A stretch of 52,569 nt of DNA from Gammaproteobacteria bacterium (lineage in GTDB: Bacteria > Pseudomonadota > Gammaproteobacteria > Steroidobacterales > Steroidobacteraceae), in assembly GCA_028871705.1 (NCBI GenBank), contig JAGWMP010000003.1:1-52569 (forward strand). The letters are read 5' to 3'. The first letter of the stretch is position 1. Each line of letters starts with the position of its first letter. This document shows, one piece after another, positions 1 through 9,084 of this stretch. The position numbers were made by a program, and so were the translations under genes. Below the pieces are notes generated by a model. That model was not told the DNA's origin and did not search any database. It saw only the letters and a program-made list of their open reading frames with translations.

Positions 1-2676
1 TCGCTGCATGACATCGACAACCTGCCGCAGTTGACCCGCAACTTCCTGGAGTTTGCCAACCAGGTCCCCGGCATGCAGTTCACGGTCGACAACCAGGGCA
101 ATACCAACCTGCGCGGCGGTGCGCAGCTCACCAGCAACATCGACGTCTACATCGATGGCGTGAGCCAGAAGGACTACATCTTCGGCGGTATCACCGGACA
201 GGAGGGTCCGGGCCAGGCCGGCGACCCGGGCAATCCCTTCCCGCAGCTCGCAATCGACGAATACAAGGTCATCACCTCGAACTACAAGGCGGAGTACGGC
301 GACGCGGCGAGTGCCATCATCGTGGCGCAGACGCGCTCGGGCACCAATGAGTTCAAGGGTGACTCCTTCGTCACCTACACCAACCAGAATCTGCGCGCCT
401 CCACCCCCGCGGAGCTGCAGCCAGGCCAGCACAAGGCCTCGGCGCCCAGCTGGGAGTTCGGCGCCTCCGAAGGCGGCCCGATCATCCAGGACAAGATGCA
501 TTTCTTCGTCACCTTCGAGCGCAAGACGCTCTCGGAGCAGAACGTCGTGTTCCCGGGTACCGGCGTCGACCCGGCGGTCGTGGACCCACTGTTGCCGGCG
601 AGCGTCGCCTCGCAGTTCGGGCCGACCACGAACCCTTTCTCCGAGGACCTGGGGTTCGCCAAGCTGGACTTCGAGCCCACGGACTCCGACCGCCTGGAGT
701 TGACCTACAAGCTGCGTCTCGAGCGCTCGCTGCAGGGAGCGGCCGGCCAGACCGCGGCCTCGGCTGCATCGCACTACAAGAACGAAGACGACCGCTACAT
801 GCTGCTCTGGACGCACGCCTGGCAGAATGCGCTGAATGAGGTGCGGGTCACGCATCAGAACACCACTTCAAATACCAACGCCGCGCCGAGCCCGCAGTTC
901 GATTACGTCTGGTACCCGGTTCCGGGCAACGTCGGCGTCACCGATCCGATCATCAACGTCAACGGTCCGGGAGCGGGCGTCGGCTTCCGCTACGAGCAAT
1001 CGGGCAGCGGGCTTCAGGACGACCTGACTTTCACCAACTTCACCGACCATACGATCAAGATGGGCGCGCGCTTCCAGGCGATCGACCTGGTCGCGGCGGC
1101 GGGCACGCTGGACCTGAACGATGCGGTCTACTACAACGCGGTCTCGAGCACCGGTGTCTTCGCGAACCCGTACGAGGTGCAGTTCCCGGTGAGTTTCGCC
1201 GGCCAGGGCGCCCCGCGCGTCGAGTCGAAGGACAAGCAGTACGGTTTCTACCTGCAGGACGACTGGACGGTCAACCACCACCTGACGGTGAATGCGGGAG
1301 TGCGCTGGGATTACGAGCAAGTGCCGCTGTTCAATGACTACGTGACCCCGGCGGCCGTGGTCGCGGCCCTCAACTCGCCCGGAGCGCTGCCGGGCTACAG
1401 CCCGAACCTGACCTATGCACAGCTGCTCGCCAAGTCGTTCCCGGGCGATCCGGCAACCAACATCAACGACTACATCAGCACCGGCTCGAATCGCAAATCA
1501 CCGACCAATGAATGGCAGCCGCGCATCGGCTTCGCGTATGACATCAACGAGGATCAGCAGTACGTGGTCTTCGGTGGCTATGGCCGCTCGTTCGACCGCA
1601 CGCTTTTCAACCAGCTGTCGTACGAGACGACCAAGGTCGGTCTCTACAACAACCCGCAGATCTACTTCCCGTCGCCGTACACCAACGACTCCTTTGGTCC
1701 CTGCGCGACGGCGGCCAACGTCAATCCGGTCAATCACTGCTATGCGTGGAATCCCAGCTATCTGACGGCGGCGGGACTGGCGACCATTCCGGTGTCCACT
1801 TCATCGCATGAAGTGGACATGATCAACAACAACGTCAAGCCGCCGCATTCCGATCAGTTCAGCATCGGCTTCCGCACGCGTCTCGCCGACTGGGACACGG
1901 CGCTGACATTCTCGGACATCAAGAGCTACGACGCCCTGATCGGTCATCTGGGCCTGCGCTACGCGGATGGCTCCTACTACAGCACCAACGGCAACCCGTG
2001 GGGCGCTTTCGGCAGCCTGAATGGCTACGGCGCGCTCATCCTCTGGGACAACGCCGGCATCGACGAGAACCAGCAGGTTACGCTCTCGTTCAACAAGGCG
2101 TACACGCCGGCTTCCGGCTGGAGTGCGTCCTTCGCCTACACCTACTCGAACGCCTATCAGAACAACGTCGCCGGCCCGCTGAATCCGTATGCAGGCAATC
2201 CGAACGGCTATCTGTTCGATCTGCCCAATCCGAAGGACTATCCGGCGCTGCCCTCGACCGCGGTGCCGAAGCACCGGCTCGTGGCGACCGGCAGCTACGA
2301 TCTGCCGTGGGGCCTGGAGATCTCGGGCAAGGGCGAGATCGCCTCGTCGACCAACCTGGACACGATCCTCGGCTGCCCCGTGACCTGCAACCCCTATGGC
2401 GGCACGGCCACACCGATCGGCGTCAAGATTCCAAACGCCATCGGCTACCGGGACGTCGACCTGTCTCTGGCGAAGCACTTCAACGTCTGGGGAGAGGTCA
2501 AGGGTACCGTTCGCTTCGATCTGCTGAATGTATTCAACTACGCCAACTTCGATCCGAACTCGGCCACCTGGACCCCGGCATACGGTCAGCCCATCCCGCA
2601 ACCGCACTACAACGGGATGGGAAATATCGTCGGCTACCCGCGCACGCTCAACCTCACGGGACAGCTCACCTGGTGA
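1..2676 (+). CDS. TonB-dependent receptor, Oar-like (5' end outside window)
   Basis: Outer-membrane receptor that would import a large or complexed substrate, probably a glycan fragment given the downstream glycosidase genes. The frame is already open at base 1, so the signal peptide and the N-terminal part of the plug are missing; 891 residues are visible. The visible start is plug-like (RGGAQL, a YIDGV stretch, then EYKVITSNYKAEYGDAAS), followed by a long series of amphipathic strands, including FYLQDDWTVNHHLTVNAGVR, typical of a TonB barrel. The plug spacing and late motifs resemble the Oar/carboxypeptidase-regulatory-domain receptors rather than siderophore receptors. It ends in Trp after TGQLTW rather than the commoner Phe. 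A strong intrinsic terminator follows, so it may be transcribed separately from the genes after it. The substrate is inferred from context only. Confidence 0.9.
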   Translation, partial: SLHDIDNLPQLTRNFLEFANQVPGMQFTVDNQGNTNLRGGAQLTSNIDVYIDGVSQKDYIFGGITGQEGPGQAGDPGNPFPQLAIDEYKVITSNYKAEYGDAASAIIVAQTRSGTNEFKGDSFVTYTNQNLRASTPAELQPGQHKASAPSWEFGASEGGPIIQDKMHFFVTFERKTLSEQNVVFPGTGVDPAVVDPLLPASVASQFGPTTNPFSEDLGFAKLDFEPTDSDRLELTYKLRLERSLQGAAGQTAASAASHYKNEDDRYMLLWTHAWQNALNEVRVTHQNTTSNTNAAPSPQFDYVWYPVPGNVGVTDPIINVNGPGAGVGFRYEQSGSGLQDDLTFTNFTDHTIKMGARFQAIDLVAAAGTLDLNDAVYYNAVSSTGVFANPYEVQFPVSFAGQGAPRVESKDKQYGFYLQDDWTVNHHLTVNAGVRWDYEQVPLFNDYVTPAAVVAALNSPGALPGYSPNLTYAQLLAKSFPGDPATNINDYISTGSNRKSPTNEWQPRIGFAYDINEDQQYVVFGGYGRSFDRTLFNQLSYETTKVGLYNNPQIYFPSPYTNDSFGPCATAANVNPVNHCYAWNPSYLTAAGLATIPVSTSSHEVDMINNNVKPPHSDQFSIGFRTRLADWDTALTFSDIKSYDALIGHLGLRYADGSYYSTNGNPWGAFGSLNGYGALILWDNAGIDENQQVTLSFNKAYTPASGWSASFAYTYSNAYQNNVAGPLNPYAGNPNGYLFDLPNPKDYPALPSTAVPKHRLVATGSYDLPWGLEISGKGEIASSTNLDTILGCPVTCNPYGGTATPIGVKIPNAIGYRDVDLSLAKHFNVWGEVKGTVRFDLLNVFNYANFDPNSATWTPAYGQPIPQPHYNGMGNIVGYPRTLNLTGQLTW

Positions 2677-2700
2677 TCTGAGAGCGCGCGCGCCTACACT

Positions 2701-2731
2701 CGGGGGAGGGCTCTGGCCCTCCCCCGTTCTT
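2701..2731 (+). terminator. Rho-independent terminator after TonB receptor
   Basis: Perfect 11-bp GC-rich stem: cgggggagggc at 2701-2711, loop tctg at 2712-2715, and gccctcccccg at 2716-2726. A short T-rich tail (ttctt) follows. It lies 24 bases after the receptor stop codon and 29 bases before the GTG of the halogenase-like gene. Confidence 0.85.
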
Positions 2732-2759
2732 CACAGGCATCGCTTTCACAGCCATCGCC

Positions 2760-4295
2760 GTGACCGCTCAAGACTCCACTCAGCCCGCTGGTGAGCCGCT
2801 GCGCTCCGTCGTCATCGTGGGCGGAGGCAGCTCGGGGTGGATGACGGCGGCGGCGCTCACCAAGTCCTTCGGCAAGCGGCTCGAGGTGACGCTGATCGAA
2901 TCCGAGGAGATCGGCATCATCGGGGTCGGCGAGTCGACGGTCCCGCACCTGCGCGACTTCAACCGCCTGCTCGAGATCGACGAGGCGGACTTCATCCGGC
3001 GGACCAAGGGCACGTTCAAGCTCGGCATCCAGTTCAACGACTGGCGCCGGATCGGAGATTCCTACATGCACGGCTTCGGCACCATCGGCCGCAGCCTCGG
3101 ACTGCTCGACTTTCACCAGTACTGGCTCAAGGCGCGCAAGCTCGGCTGGGCCAGGGACATCGGCCAGTATTCGATCAATACGCTGGCCGCGCCTCAGGGC
3201 AGGTTTCTGCCGCCCCCGTCCGATGCACCGCCGAATACACCGCTCGCCGACATCGTCTATGCGTATCAGTTCGATGCGGCTCTGTATGCCCGGTACCTGC
3301 GCGGCTTCGCCGAGGCCCGTGGAGCGAGACGCATCGAGGGCAAGGTCGTCGAGGTCCGGCAAAACGGCGCGAGCGGATTCGTCGAAAGCCTCCGCCTGGA
3401 GAGCGGCGCGTCGGTGGCGGGCGATCTGTTCATCGACTGCTCGGGCTTTCGGGCGTTGCTGATCGGGGGCGCGCTGCATTCCCCGTTTCAGGACTGGACT
3501 CACTGGCTGCCGCTCGACCGGGCGATCGCGGTTCCCTGCGAGAAGGTGGGGCCGCCGACGCCCTACACCCGTGTGACCGCGCGTTCGGCGGGCTGGCAGT
3601 GGCGCATTCCGCTGCAGCACCGCACCGGCAACGGCCACGTTTACAGCAGCCGCTTCATGAGCGACGACGAGGCCCAGGCGTTCCTCCTCGCGAACCTCGA
3701 TGGCAAACCGCTCGCCGACCCGGGCAAGCCTATCCGCTTCGCCGCCGGCAAGCGCACCAAGATGTGGGACAAGAACGTCGTGGCCATAGGCCTCGCCGGC
3801 GGCTTCCTCGAGCCGCTCGAGTCCACGGCCATCTTCCTCAGCCAGTCAGGAATCTCGAGGCTCATGCAGCTGTTCCCGCGCCTGGGATTCGACCCGGTGC
3901 TCGAGCGGACCTACAACGCGCAGGCGCAGTTCGAGTTCGAGCGCATCCGCGACTTCCTGATCCTGCATTACTGCGCCACCGAGCGCGATGACACGGAGCT
4001 CTGGCGCTATTGCCGGAACATGGATATTCCGGACTCGCTGCGCGAATACATCGACCTGTTCGCCGACGCCGGGCGCTTCTTCCGCAACGGCACCGAGCTC
4101 TTCGCGGTCACGAGCTGGGTCCAGGTGATGCTCGGGCAGGGGATCGTGCCGCGCAGCTACCACCCGGCGGTGGACTGGGTGAGTGACGCTGACCTGAAGT
4201 CATTCGTCGATGCCATCGAGAAGGTCATCGCCAAGTGCGTCTCCATCATGCCGAGGCACGAGGAATTCATCGCCCGTCACTGCGCGGCGGACTAG
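2760..4295 (+). CDS. Flavin-dependent tryptophan halogenase-like protein
   Basis: 511-residue member of the FAD-dependent tryptophan halogenase family (PrnA/RebH type). The dinucleotide-binding loop GGGSSGWMT is at residues 21-29. Lys88, in GTFKLGI, falls where the family's catalytic lysine (Lys79 of PrnA/RebH) lies. The halogenase signature WQWRIP (WxWxIP) is at 279-284. These features support a working FADH2-dependent halogenase fold, using reduced flavin from a separate reductase; no reductase gene is visible nearby. The GTG start follows the receptor terminator. Family members next to TonB receptors in carbohydrate loci are common in Xanthomonas- and Caulobacter-like bacteria, and their substrate is generally unknown. 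Family assignment is firm; halogenation of tryptophan is not implied. Confidence 0.88.
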   Translation: MTAQDSTQPAGEPLRSVVIVGGGSSGWMTAAALTKSFGKRLEVTLIESEEIGIIGVGESTVPHLRDFNRLLEIDEADFIRRTKGTFKLGIQFNDWRRIGDSYMHGFGTIGRSLGLLDFHQYWLKARKLGWARDIGQYSINTLAAPQGRFLPPPSDAPPNTPLADIVYAYQFDAALYARYLRGFAEARGARRIEGKVVEVRQNGASGFVESLRLESGASVAGDLFIDCSGFRALLIGGALHSPFQDWTHWLPLDRAIAVPCEKVGPPTPYTRVTARSAGWQWRIPLQHRTGNGHVYSSRFMSDDEAQAFLLANLDGKPLADPGKPIRFAAGKRTKMWDKNVVAIGLAGGFLEPLESTAIFLSQSGISRLMQLFPRLGFDPVLERTYNAQAQFEFERIRDFLILHYCATERDDTELWRYCRNMDIPDSLREYIDLFADAGRFFRNGTELFAVTSWVQVMLGQGIVPRSYHPAVDWVSDADLKSFVDAIEKVIAKCVSIMPRHEEFIARHCAAD

Positions 4296-4303
4296 CGAGG
4301 TCT

Positions 4304-5035
4304 ATGGATATTCGGTTCGGCCGGATCAGCGCAGTGGCCTCGATCCTCAGCTGCCTGACGCCCGGTATACGCGGCGCCGCCGCGCAGACACCGTCGGCGA
4401 TGGAGTTCGCCGGACTCGCCTGCTACGCCCAGGCCAATCGCGCCCTGCCGCCGCCCGCGGCGGGCGAGCAGCGCGTGGTATTCATCGGCGACTCGATCAC
4501 CCAGTCCTGGGGCGACGTCGAGCGCGATTATTTCGCAAGCCCCGACCGCATCAATCGCGGCATCAGCGGGCAGGCCACGCCGCAGATGCTGTTGCGCTTC
4601 CGTCAGGACGTGATCGCCCTGAAGCCGGCGGCGGTGCACATCCTCGCGGGCACCAACGATCTGGCGGGCAACGTTGGCCCGATGGACCTCGAGGCGATCG
4701 AGGGCAACCTCGCCTCCATGGCCGAGCTCGCGCGCGCCAACGGCATCGCGGTGGTGCTCGGCTCCGTGCTGCCCGCGAGCGACTACCCGTGGCGCCCCGG
4801 GCTCGAGCCGGGCCCGAAGATCCTCGCCTTGAATGACTGGCTGGCGGCGTATGCGCGCCGCCGCGGCATCGTGTACGTCAACTACTACTCGGCCATGACC
4901 GACGGGGCGCTCGGGATGCGCCCGGCGCTCGCGCTCGACGGCGTGCACCCGACGGCCGAGGGCTACCGCCTCATGCGGCCGCTCGCCGAAGCGGGCATCG
5001 CCGCGGCACTGCGCCAGGGAATTGAACGGAGGTAA
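4304..5035 (+). CDS. SGNH/GDSL-family hydrolase (secreted esterase-like)
   Basis: 243-residue SGNH hydrolase. Block I is FIGDSITQSW with nucleophile Ser64, block II carries Gly85 (NRGISG), block III is AGTND with Asn117, and block V is DGVH with Asp211 and His214. The full Ser-Gly-Asn-His set is therefore present. The ATG at 4304 is preferred because it gives a plausible N-terminal export sequence ending near GAAAQT; an upstream extension would overlap the halogenase gene. The stop overlaps the next start (TAATG), so translation is probably coupled to the GH39 gene. In a glycan locus it probably removes acetyl or other ester groups from the polysaccharide; that is inferred. Confidence 0.88.
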   Translation: MDIRFGRISAVASILSCLTPGIRGAAAQTPSAMEFAGLACYAQANRALPPPAAGEQRVVFIGDSITQSWGDVERDYFASPDRINRGISGQATPQMLLRFRQDVIALKPAAVHILAGTNDLAGNVGPMDLEAIEGNLASMAELARANGIAVVLGSVLPASDYPWRPGLEPGPKILALNDWLAAYARRRGIVYVNYYSAMTDGALGMRPALALDGVHPTAEGYRLMRPLAEAGIAAALRQGIERR

Positions 5036-6561
5036 TGCACTTGAATTCCATTCGCTCGATGGCGGCATGCGTGGTGGCGCTCGCCCTGATGATGCCGCCG
5101 GCGGCGGCGCAGGAGCGCATCGTCATCGATGCCGGCGCCGCCGGCAAACCCTTCCCGCACTTCTGGGAGCACATGTTCGGCTCCGGGCGCGCGGTGCTCT
5201 CGCTACGCGACAGCTACCGGCAGGACCTGCGCGCGGTGCATACCGTCACCGGCTTCTCCTACGTGCGCTTCCACGCCATCTTGCACGACGAGGTGGGGCT
5301 CTAAAGCGAGGACAAGGCGGGCAAGGCGATCTACAACTTCTCCTACATCGATCAGATCTACGACGGGTTGCTCGCCGACGGCGTGCGGCCGTTCGTCGAG
5401 CTCAGCTTCATGCCGGGCGCGCTCGCGAGCACCCAGGAGCGCCAGAGCTTCTGGTACAAGCCGTTCTCCTCGCCGCCGAAGGACTACGAGCGGTGGGACG
5501 CGCTGATGAGCGCCTTCGCCCGCCACCTCATCGAGCGCTACGGGATCGAGGAGGTGAGTCGCTGGTATTTCGAGGTATGGAACGAGCCGAACCTCGACTT
5601 CTGGACGGGTAATCCCTCGCAGGCGCCGTACTTCACGCTCTACGATCACAGCGCACGGGCCTTGAAGGCCGTGGATGCGCGGCTGCGCGTGGGTGGGCCT
5701 GCGACCGCGCAGGTGGCCTGGGTGGGCGATTTCATCCGCCACTGCACCGAGGCGCACGTGCCGGTCGACTTCGTCTCGACCCATGTGTACGGCGATGACA
5801 CCGCGCAGGACGTGTTCGGCACCACCGAAACCATTCCCCGCAACCGCATGGTGTGCCGCGGCGTCGAGAAGGCGCACGGGGAGATCGCCGCCTCCCCGCA
5901 ACCCGCGCTGCCCCTCATTTTCAGCGAGTTCAACGCGAGCTGGGGCAACCACCCCGAGGTGACCGATGCCCCCTACATGGGACCGTACATGGCCGAGACC
6001 ATTCGCGCCTGTGACGGGCTCCTGCAGGACATGTCGTACTGGACGTTCTCGGATGTCTTCGAAGAGCAGGGGGTCGTCAGGCAGCCCTTCTACGGCGGCT
6101 TCGGGCTGCTGGCGGCCGGGGGCATCCCCAAGCCGGCGTTCAACGCGTTTGCGCTGCTGCACCAGTTGGGTGAGGAGCGCCTCCCGCTCGATGCGCCGGG
6201 GACGCTGCTGACGCGGCGCAAGGATGGCACCCTGGTGCTGGCGGTGTGGAATTACGCCGAGCCCAAAGCCACCGTGAGTCCGCGCCGGGTGACGTTGCGC
6301 TTCATGCAGGCAGGCGTGGGCAGCGTGCGGGTGCAGAAGATGGACGGCACGCACGGCAACGTGCTGCCGGCCTACGAGGCGATGGGCTCGCCGCGTTACC
6401 CGACCCAGGCCCAGCTCGCCGCGCTGCGCGAGGCGGCGGCGCTCCCGCCGGCGGTGCGCGCGCCGCTCGTGGCCGGAACGCTCGACCTCGAGATCGCCTC
6501 CGACGGGCTCACCGTGGTGACGGCCGTTCCCGGGAAGGCAGCCGTACCCGCGGGCAAGTAA
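5035..6561 (+). pseudogene. GH39 glycosidase (beta-xylosidase-like) interrupted by an in-frame TAA
   Basis: A GH39-family enzyme in one continuous frame, broken only by TAA at 5302-5304. The N-terminal piece (89 codons) has a signal peptide ending near PPAAAQ and the GH39 start (PFPHFWEHMFGSGRA). The frame resumes directly after the stop (SEDKAGKAIYNFSYIDQIYDG) and runs to 6561. The acid/base motif WNEPN and the nucleophile region FSEFN are both in the downstream part. Where the stop lies, I expect family members to carry a Tyr in a DEVGxY stretch, so a single TAC/TAT to TAA change would explain it. The ORF otherwise shows no decay. The options are a fresh nonsense mutation, a sequencing error, or readthrough. 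The downstream piece could start internally near 5368 but would lack export signals. Confidence 0.85.
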
Positions 6562-6586
6562 CGATGCGAAACGGGCGGCTATTCGT

Positions 6587-6631
6587 TTGACAGCCCTTCG
6601 GCGCGCTGCCTATGCTCATGAAATCGTTTAC
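6587..6631 (+). promoter_or_regulatory. Sigma-70-like promoter with overlapping LacI-type operator
   Basis: TTGACA at 6587-6592 and TATGCT at 6611-6616, separated by 18 bp, form a near-consensus promoter 58 bases before the lacI-like start. An imperfect palindrome gaaatcgtttac with a central CG lies at 6620-6631, where transcription would begin. This fits autorepression by the LacI-family protein. A better copy (gaaaacgtttac) is found at 13425-13436. Confidence 0.6.
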
Positions 6632-6688
6632 TTCCGCGTCGACATGCGCCCGCGGGGCGCACCCGATGCGACGAGGGGGAACTGAGGC

Positions 6689-7702
6689 GTGGTGACGATC
6701 CGGGACGTCGCGAAGAAAGCGAGGGTCTCGATTGCCACGGTTTCCCGTGCGCTCAACAACACCGGTACGGTGCGTCCGGAGATCTGCGAGCGGGTGCTCG
6801 ATGCGGCGCGCAAGCTGCGCTACACGCCGCACGGCGGTGCGCGCAGCCTGATCGTCGGCCGCACCCACACCATAGGTCTCCTGCTGCCGGATCTGCACGG
6901 GGAGTACTTCTCCGAGCTCATCCGCGGCGTCGACCGCGCCGCGCGCGGCCGCGGGCTGCACCTGCTCGTCTCGAGCTCGCACGGCAGCTCGAGCGAAGCG
7001 ACCAATGCGGTACGCGCTCTGAACGGGCGCATCGACGGGCTGCTCGCCATGGTGCCGGGCGAGGATGCCGGCATTCTGCAGGCGGCGGTGCCGCACGCGC
7101 TGCCGACGGTGCTCCTCAACAGCCGTAACATGAACACCGAGTACCCGACGCTGCTGGTGGACGACTTCGGCGGCGCGCGCGCCATGGTGCATCACCTGCT
7201 CGAGCGCGGTTACCGCCGCATCGTGCACCTGCGCGGGGCCGAGGGAAATTTCCAGGCCGAGGAGCGCGTGCGCGGCTACCGCGCGGCGCTGCGCGGCAGC
7301 GGAGCCGCCGCCCCGGTCGTGATCGAGGGCGATTTTACCGAGGAGAGCGGCTATCGCGCCGGCAAGCTCCTGGCGGCGCAGAGCGAGCGGCCCGACGCGG
7401 TATTTGCGGCGAACGACATGATGGCGGTGGGGTGTCTCGTCGCGTTGCGCGAGGCGGGCCTGCGGGTGCCGCAGCACATGGCGCTCGCGGGATTCGACGA
7501 CATTCCGCTCGCCCGTTTCCTCACTCCGCCGCTCACCACGGCGCGCGCCGACATCGCGGCGCTCGGGCTGCGGGCGCTCGAGCGGCTCGCGGGTCTCATC
7601 GACACCAAGAGCCCGGACAGCCAGCACGCGACCGAGCGGCTGGCCGTCACGATCGTGGTGCGCGCCTCGTGCGGGGGCGCGCCGCTCACGGAGTCGAGTT
7701 GA
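6689..7702 (+). CDS. LacI-family transcriptional regulator
   Basis: 337-residue repressor. The N-terminal LacI helix-turn-helix and hinge start at the first residues (TIRDVAKKARVSIATVSRALN) and are followed by the hinge-helix region and a periplasmic-binding-protein-like sugar-sensing domain (HTIGLLLPDLHGEYFSELI through AVFAANDMMAVG and LAGFDDIPLA). The GTG start at 6689 places the HTH at the very N terminus, as in the family. It has its own promoter and operator-like site upstream and overlaps the next gene by four bases (TTGA). It very likely controls the surrounding glycosidase and ABC importer genes in response to an oligosaccharide. Confidence 0.92.
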   Translation: MVTIRDVAKKARVSIATVSRALNNTGTVRPEICERVLDAARKLRYTPHGGARSLIVGRTHTIGLLLPDLHGEYFSELIRGVDRAARGRGLHLLVSSSHGSSSEATNAVRALNGRIDGLLAMVPGEDAGILQAAVPHALPTVLLNSRNMNTEYPTLLVDDFGGARAMVHHLLERGYRRIVHLRGAEGNFQAEERVRGYRAALRGSGAAAPVVIEGDFTEESGYRAGKLLAAQSERPDAVFAANDMMAVGCLVALREAGLRVPQHMALAGFDDIPLARFLTPPLTTARADIAALGLRALERLAGLIDTKSPDSQHATERLAVTIVVRASCGGAPLTESS

Positions 7703-9084
7703 GGCGGCCCGCCGCGCGCGCCGCATGGCTCAGCGGTGCGCTCCTCGGCCTTATCGCGCCACTCGCGGCGCACGCGGCCGCCGCACCCCGGGCGCCCGTG
7801 CTCGATCCGTTCTTCGACGACCTCGAGAAGCGCACCTTCGCTTTCTTCTGGGACACCGCGAACCCCGCCAACGGGCTGGTACCGGACCGTGCACCCGGGC
7901 CCTCGTGGGCGAGCATCGCCGGGGTCGGCTTCGCGCTCACCGCCTATCCGATCGGGGTCGAGCGCGGCTACGTGACGCGCGCCGCGGCGCGCGAGCGCAC
8001 GCTCGCGACGCTGCGGTTCTTCGCGAGCCTGACGAACCAGCACGGCTTCTTCTATCACTTCATTGATATGAAGACCGGCGAGCGCCGCGATCTCTCCGAG
8101 ATCTCGACCGTGGACACGACGCTGCTGCTCGGCGGCATCCTCGTGTGCGGCGCGTACTTCGACGGCAAGGATCCCGCCGAGACCGAGATCCGCCAGCTGG
8201 CGCAAGCGATCTACCGGCGCGTCGACTGGACCTGGGCGCAGTCGCGGCCGCCGGGGATCGTCATGGGCTGGCGCCCGGAGACCGGCTTCCTCAAGGCAAA
8301 CTGGGTCGGCTACGACGAGGGGATGCTCATCTATATCCTGGCGCTCGGCTCCCCGAGCCATCCGGTTGCGCCCGATGCCTGGGCCGCGTGGACGCGCACC
8401 TACGACAAGCACTTCGGCACGCTCTACGGCGAGACGCACCTGAGCTTCGCGCCGCTCTTCGGCCACCAGTATTCGCACGTATGGGTCGACTTCCGCGGCA
8501 TCGCCGACGCCTATATGCGCGCGCACGGCCTCGACTACTTCGAGAACAGCCGCCGCGCCACCTACGCGCAGCAGCGTTACGCGATCGCGAACCCCATGCA
8601 CTGGGCCGGCTATGGCGCCAGCGTCTGGGGGCTGACGGCGTGCGAAGGCCCGGGCCGCACGCGCGCCGCATATCACGGCGAGTCGCGGCGCTTCTACGGC
8701 TACGCGGCGCGGGGCGTGGGACTCGATGGCAGCCTCGACGACGGCACCATCGCCCCCACCGCGGCGCTCGGCTCGCTCCCCTTCGCCCCCGAGATCGTCA
8801 TCCCGGCGGCGCTCGAGATGCAGCGGCGCTTCGGCGCCGCGCTCTACTCTACGTACGGCTTTCGCGATGCTTTCAATGTGAGCGTCCCCACCGCAGATGG
8901 GGAGCGCGCGCAACGCGGCTGGTTCGACGAGCGCTACCTCGCGATCGATCAGGGGCCGATTCTCGTCATGCTCGAGAACTATCGCAGCGACCTCGTCTGG
9001 CGCATCATGCGCGGCAATGAATACATCCGGCGGGGTCTCGAGCGCGCCGGCTTCCAGGGCGGCTGGCTGCAGAATCAACCTTAA
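7699..9084 (+). CDS. Secreted PF10091 glycosidase (GH144-like, possible beta-1,2-glucanase)
   Basis: 461-residue protein of the PF10091 'glycoamylase' family, which includes GH144 endo-beta-1,2-glucanases. Visible family features are DLEKRTFAFFWDTANPANGLVPDR near residue 35-60, EISTVDTTLLLGG, GWRPETGFLKANWVGYDEGMLIYILALGS and FGHQYSHVWVDFRG. The TTG start at 7699 is chosen because it gives a clean signal peptide (MRRPAARAAWLSGALL, then AAHAAAAP) and has GGAG five bases upstream; it overlaps the lacI stop. An importer and a beta-glucosidase nearby fit a pathway that cuts a beta-glucan outside the cytoplasm, imports oligomers and finishes them with GH1. Beta-1,2 linkage is a guess from the family. 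Confidence 0.82.
   Translation: MRRPAARAAWLSGALLGLIAPLAAHAAAAPRAPVLDPFFDDLEKRTFAFFWDTANPANGLVPDRAPGPSWASIAGVGFALTAYPIGVERGYVTRAAARERTLATLRFFASLTNQHGFFYHFIDMKTGERRDLSEISTVDTTLLLGGILVCGAYFDGKDPAETEIRQLAQAIYRRVDWTWAQSRPPGIVMGWRPETGFLKANWVGYDEGMLIYILALGSPSHPVAPDAWAAWTRTYDKHFGTLYGETHLSFAPLFGHQYSHVWVDFRGIADAYMRAHGLDYFENSRRATYAQQRYAIANPMHWAGYGASVWGLTACEGPGRTRAAYHGESRRFYGYAARGVGLDGSLDDGTIAPTAALGSLPFAPEIVIPAALEMQRRFGAALYSTYGFRDAFNVSVPTADGERAQRGWFDERYLAIDQGPILVMLENYRSDLVWRIMRGNEYIRRGLERAGFQGGWLQNQP

Noticed and set aside
5302-5304. Programmed recoding at the GH39 stop
   Set aside because: The stop is TAA, not TGA or TAG, so selenocysteine or pyrrolysine insertion does not apply, and no stem-loop or slippery sequence was evident.
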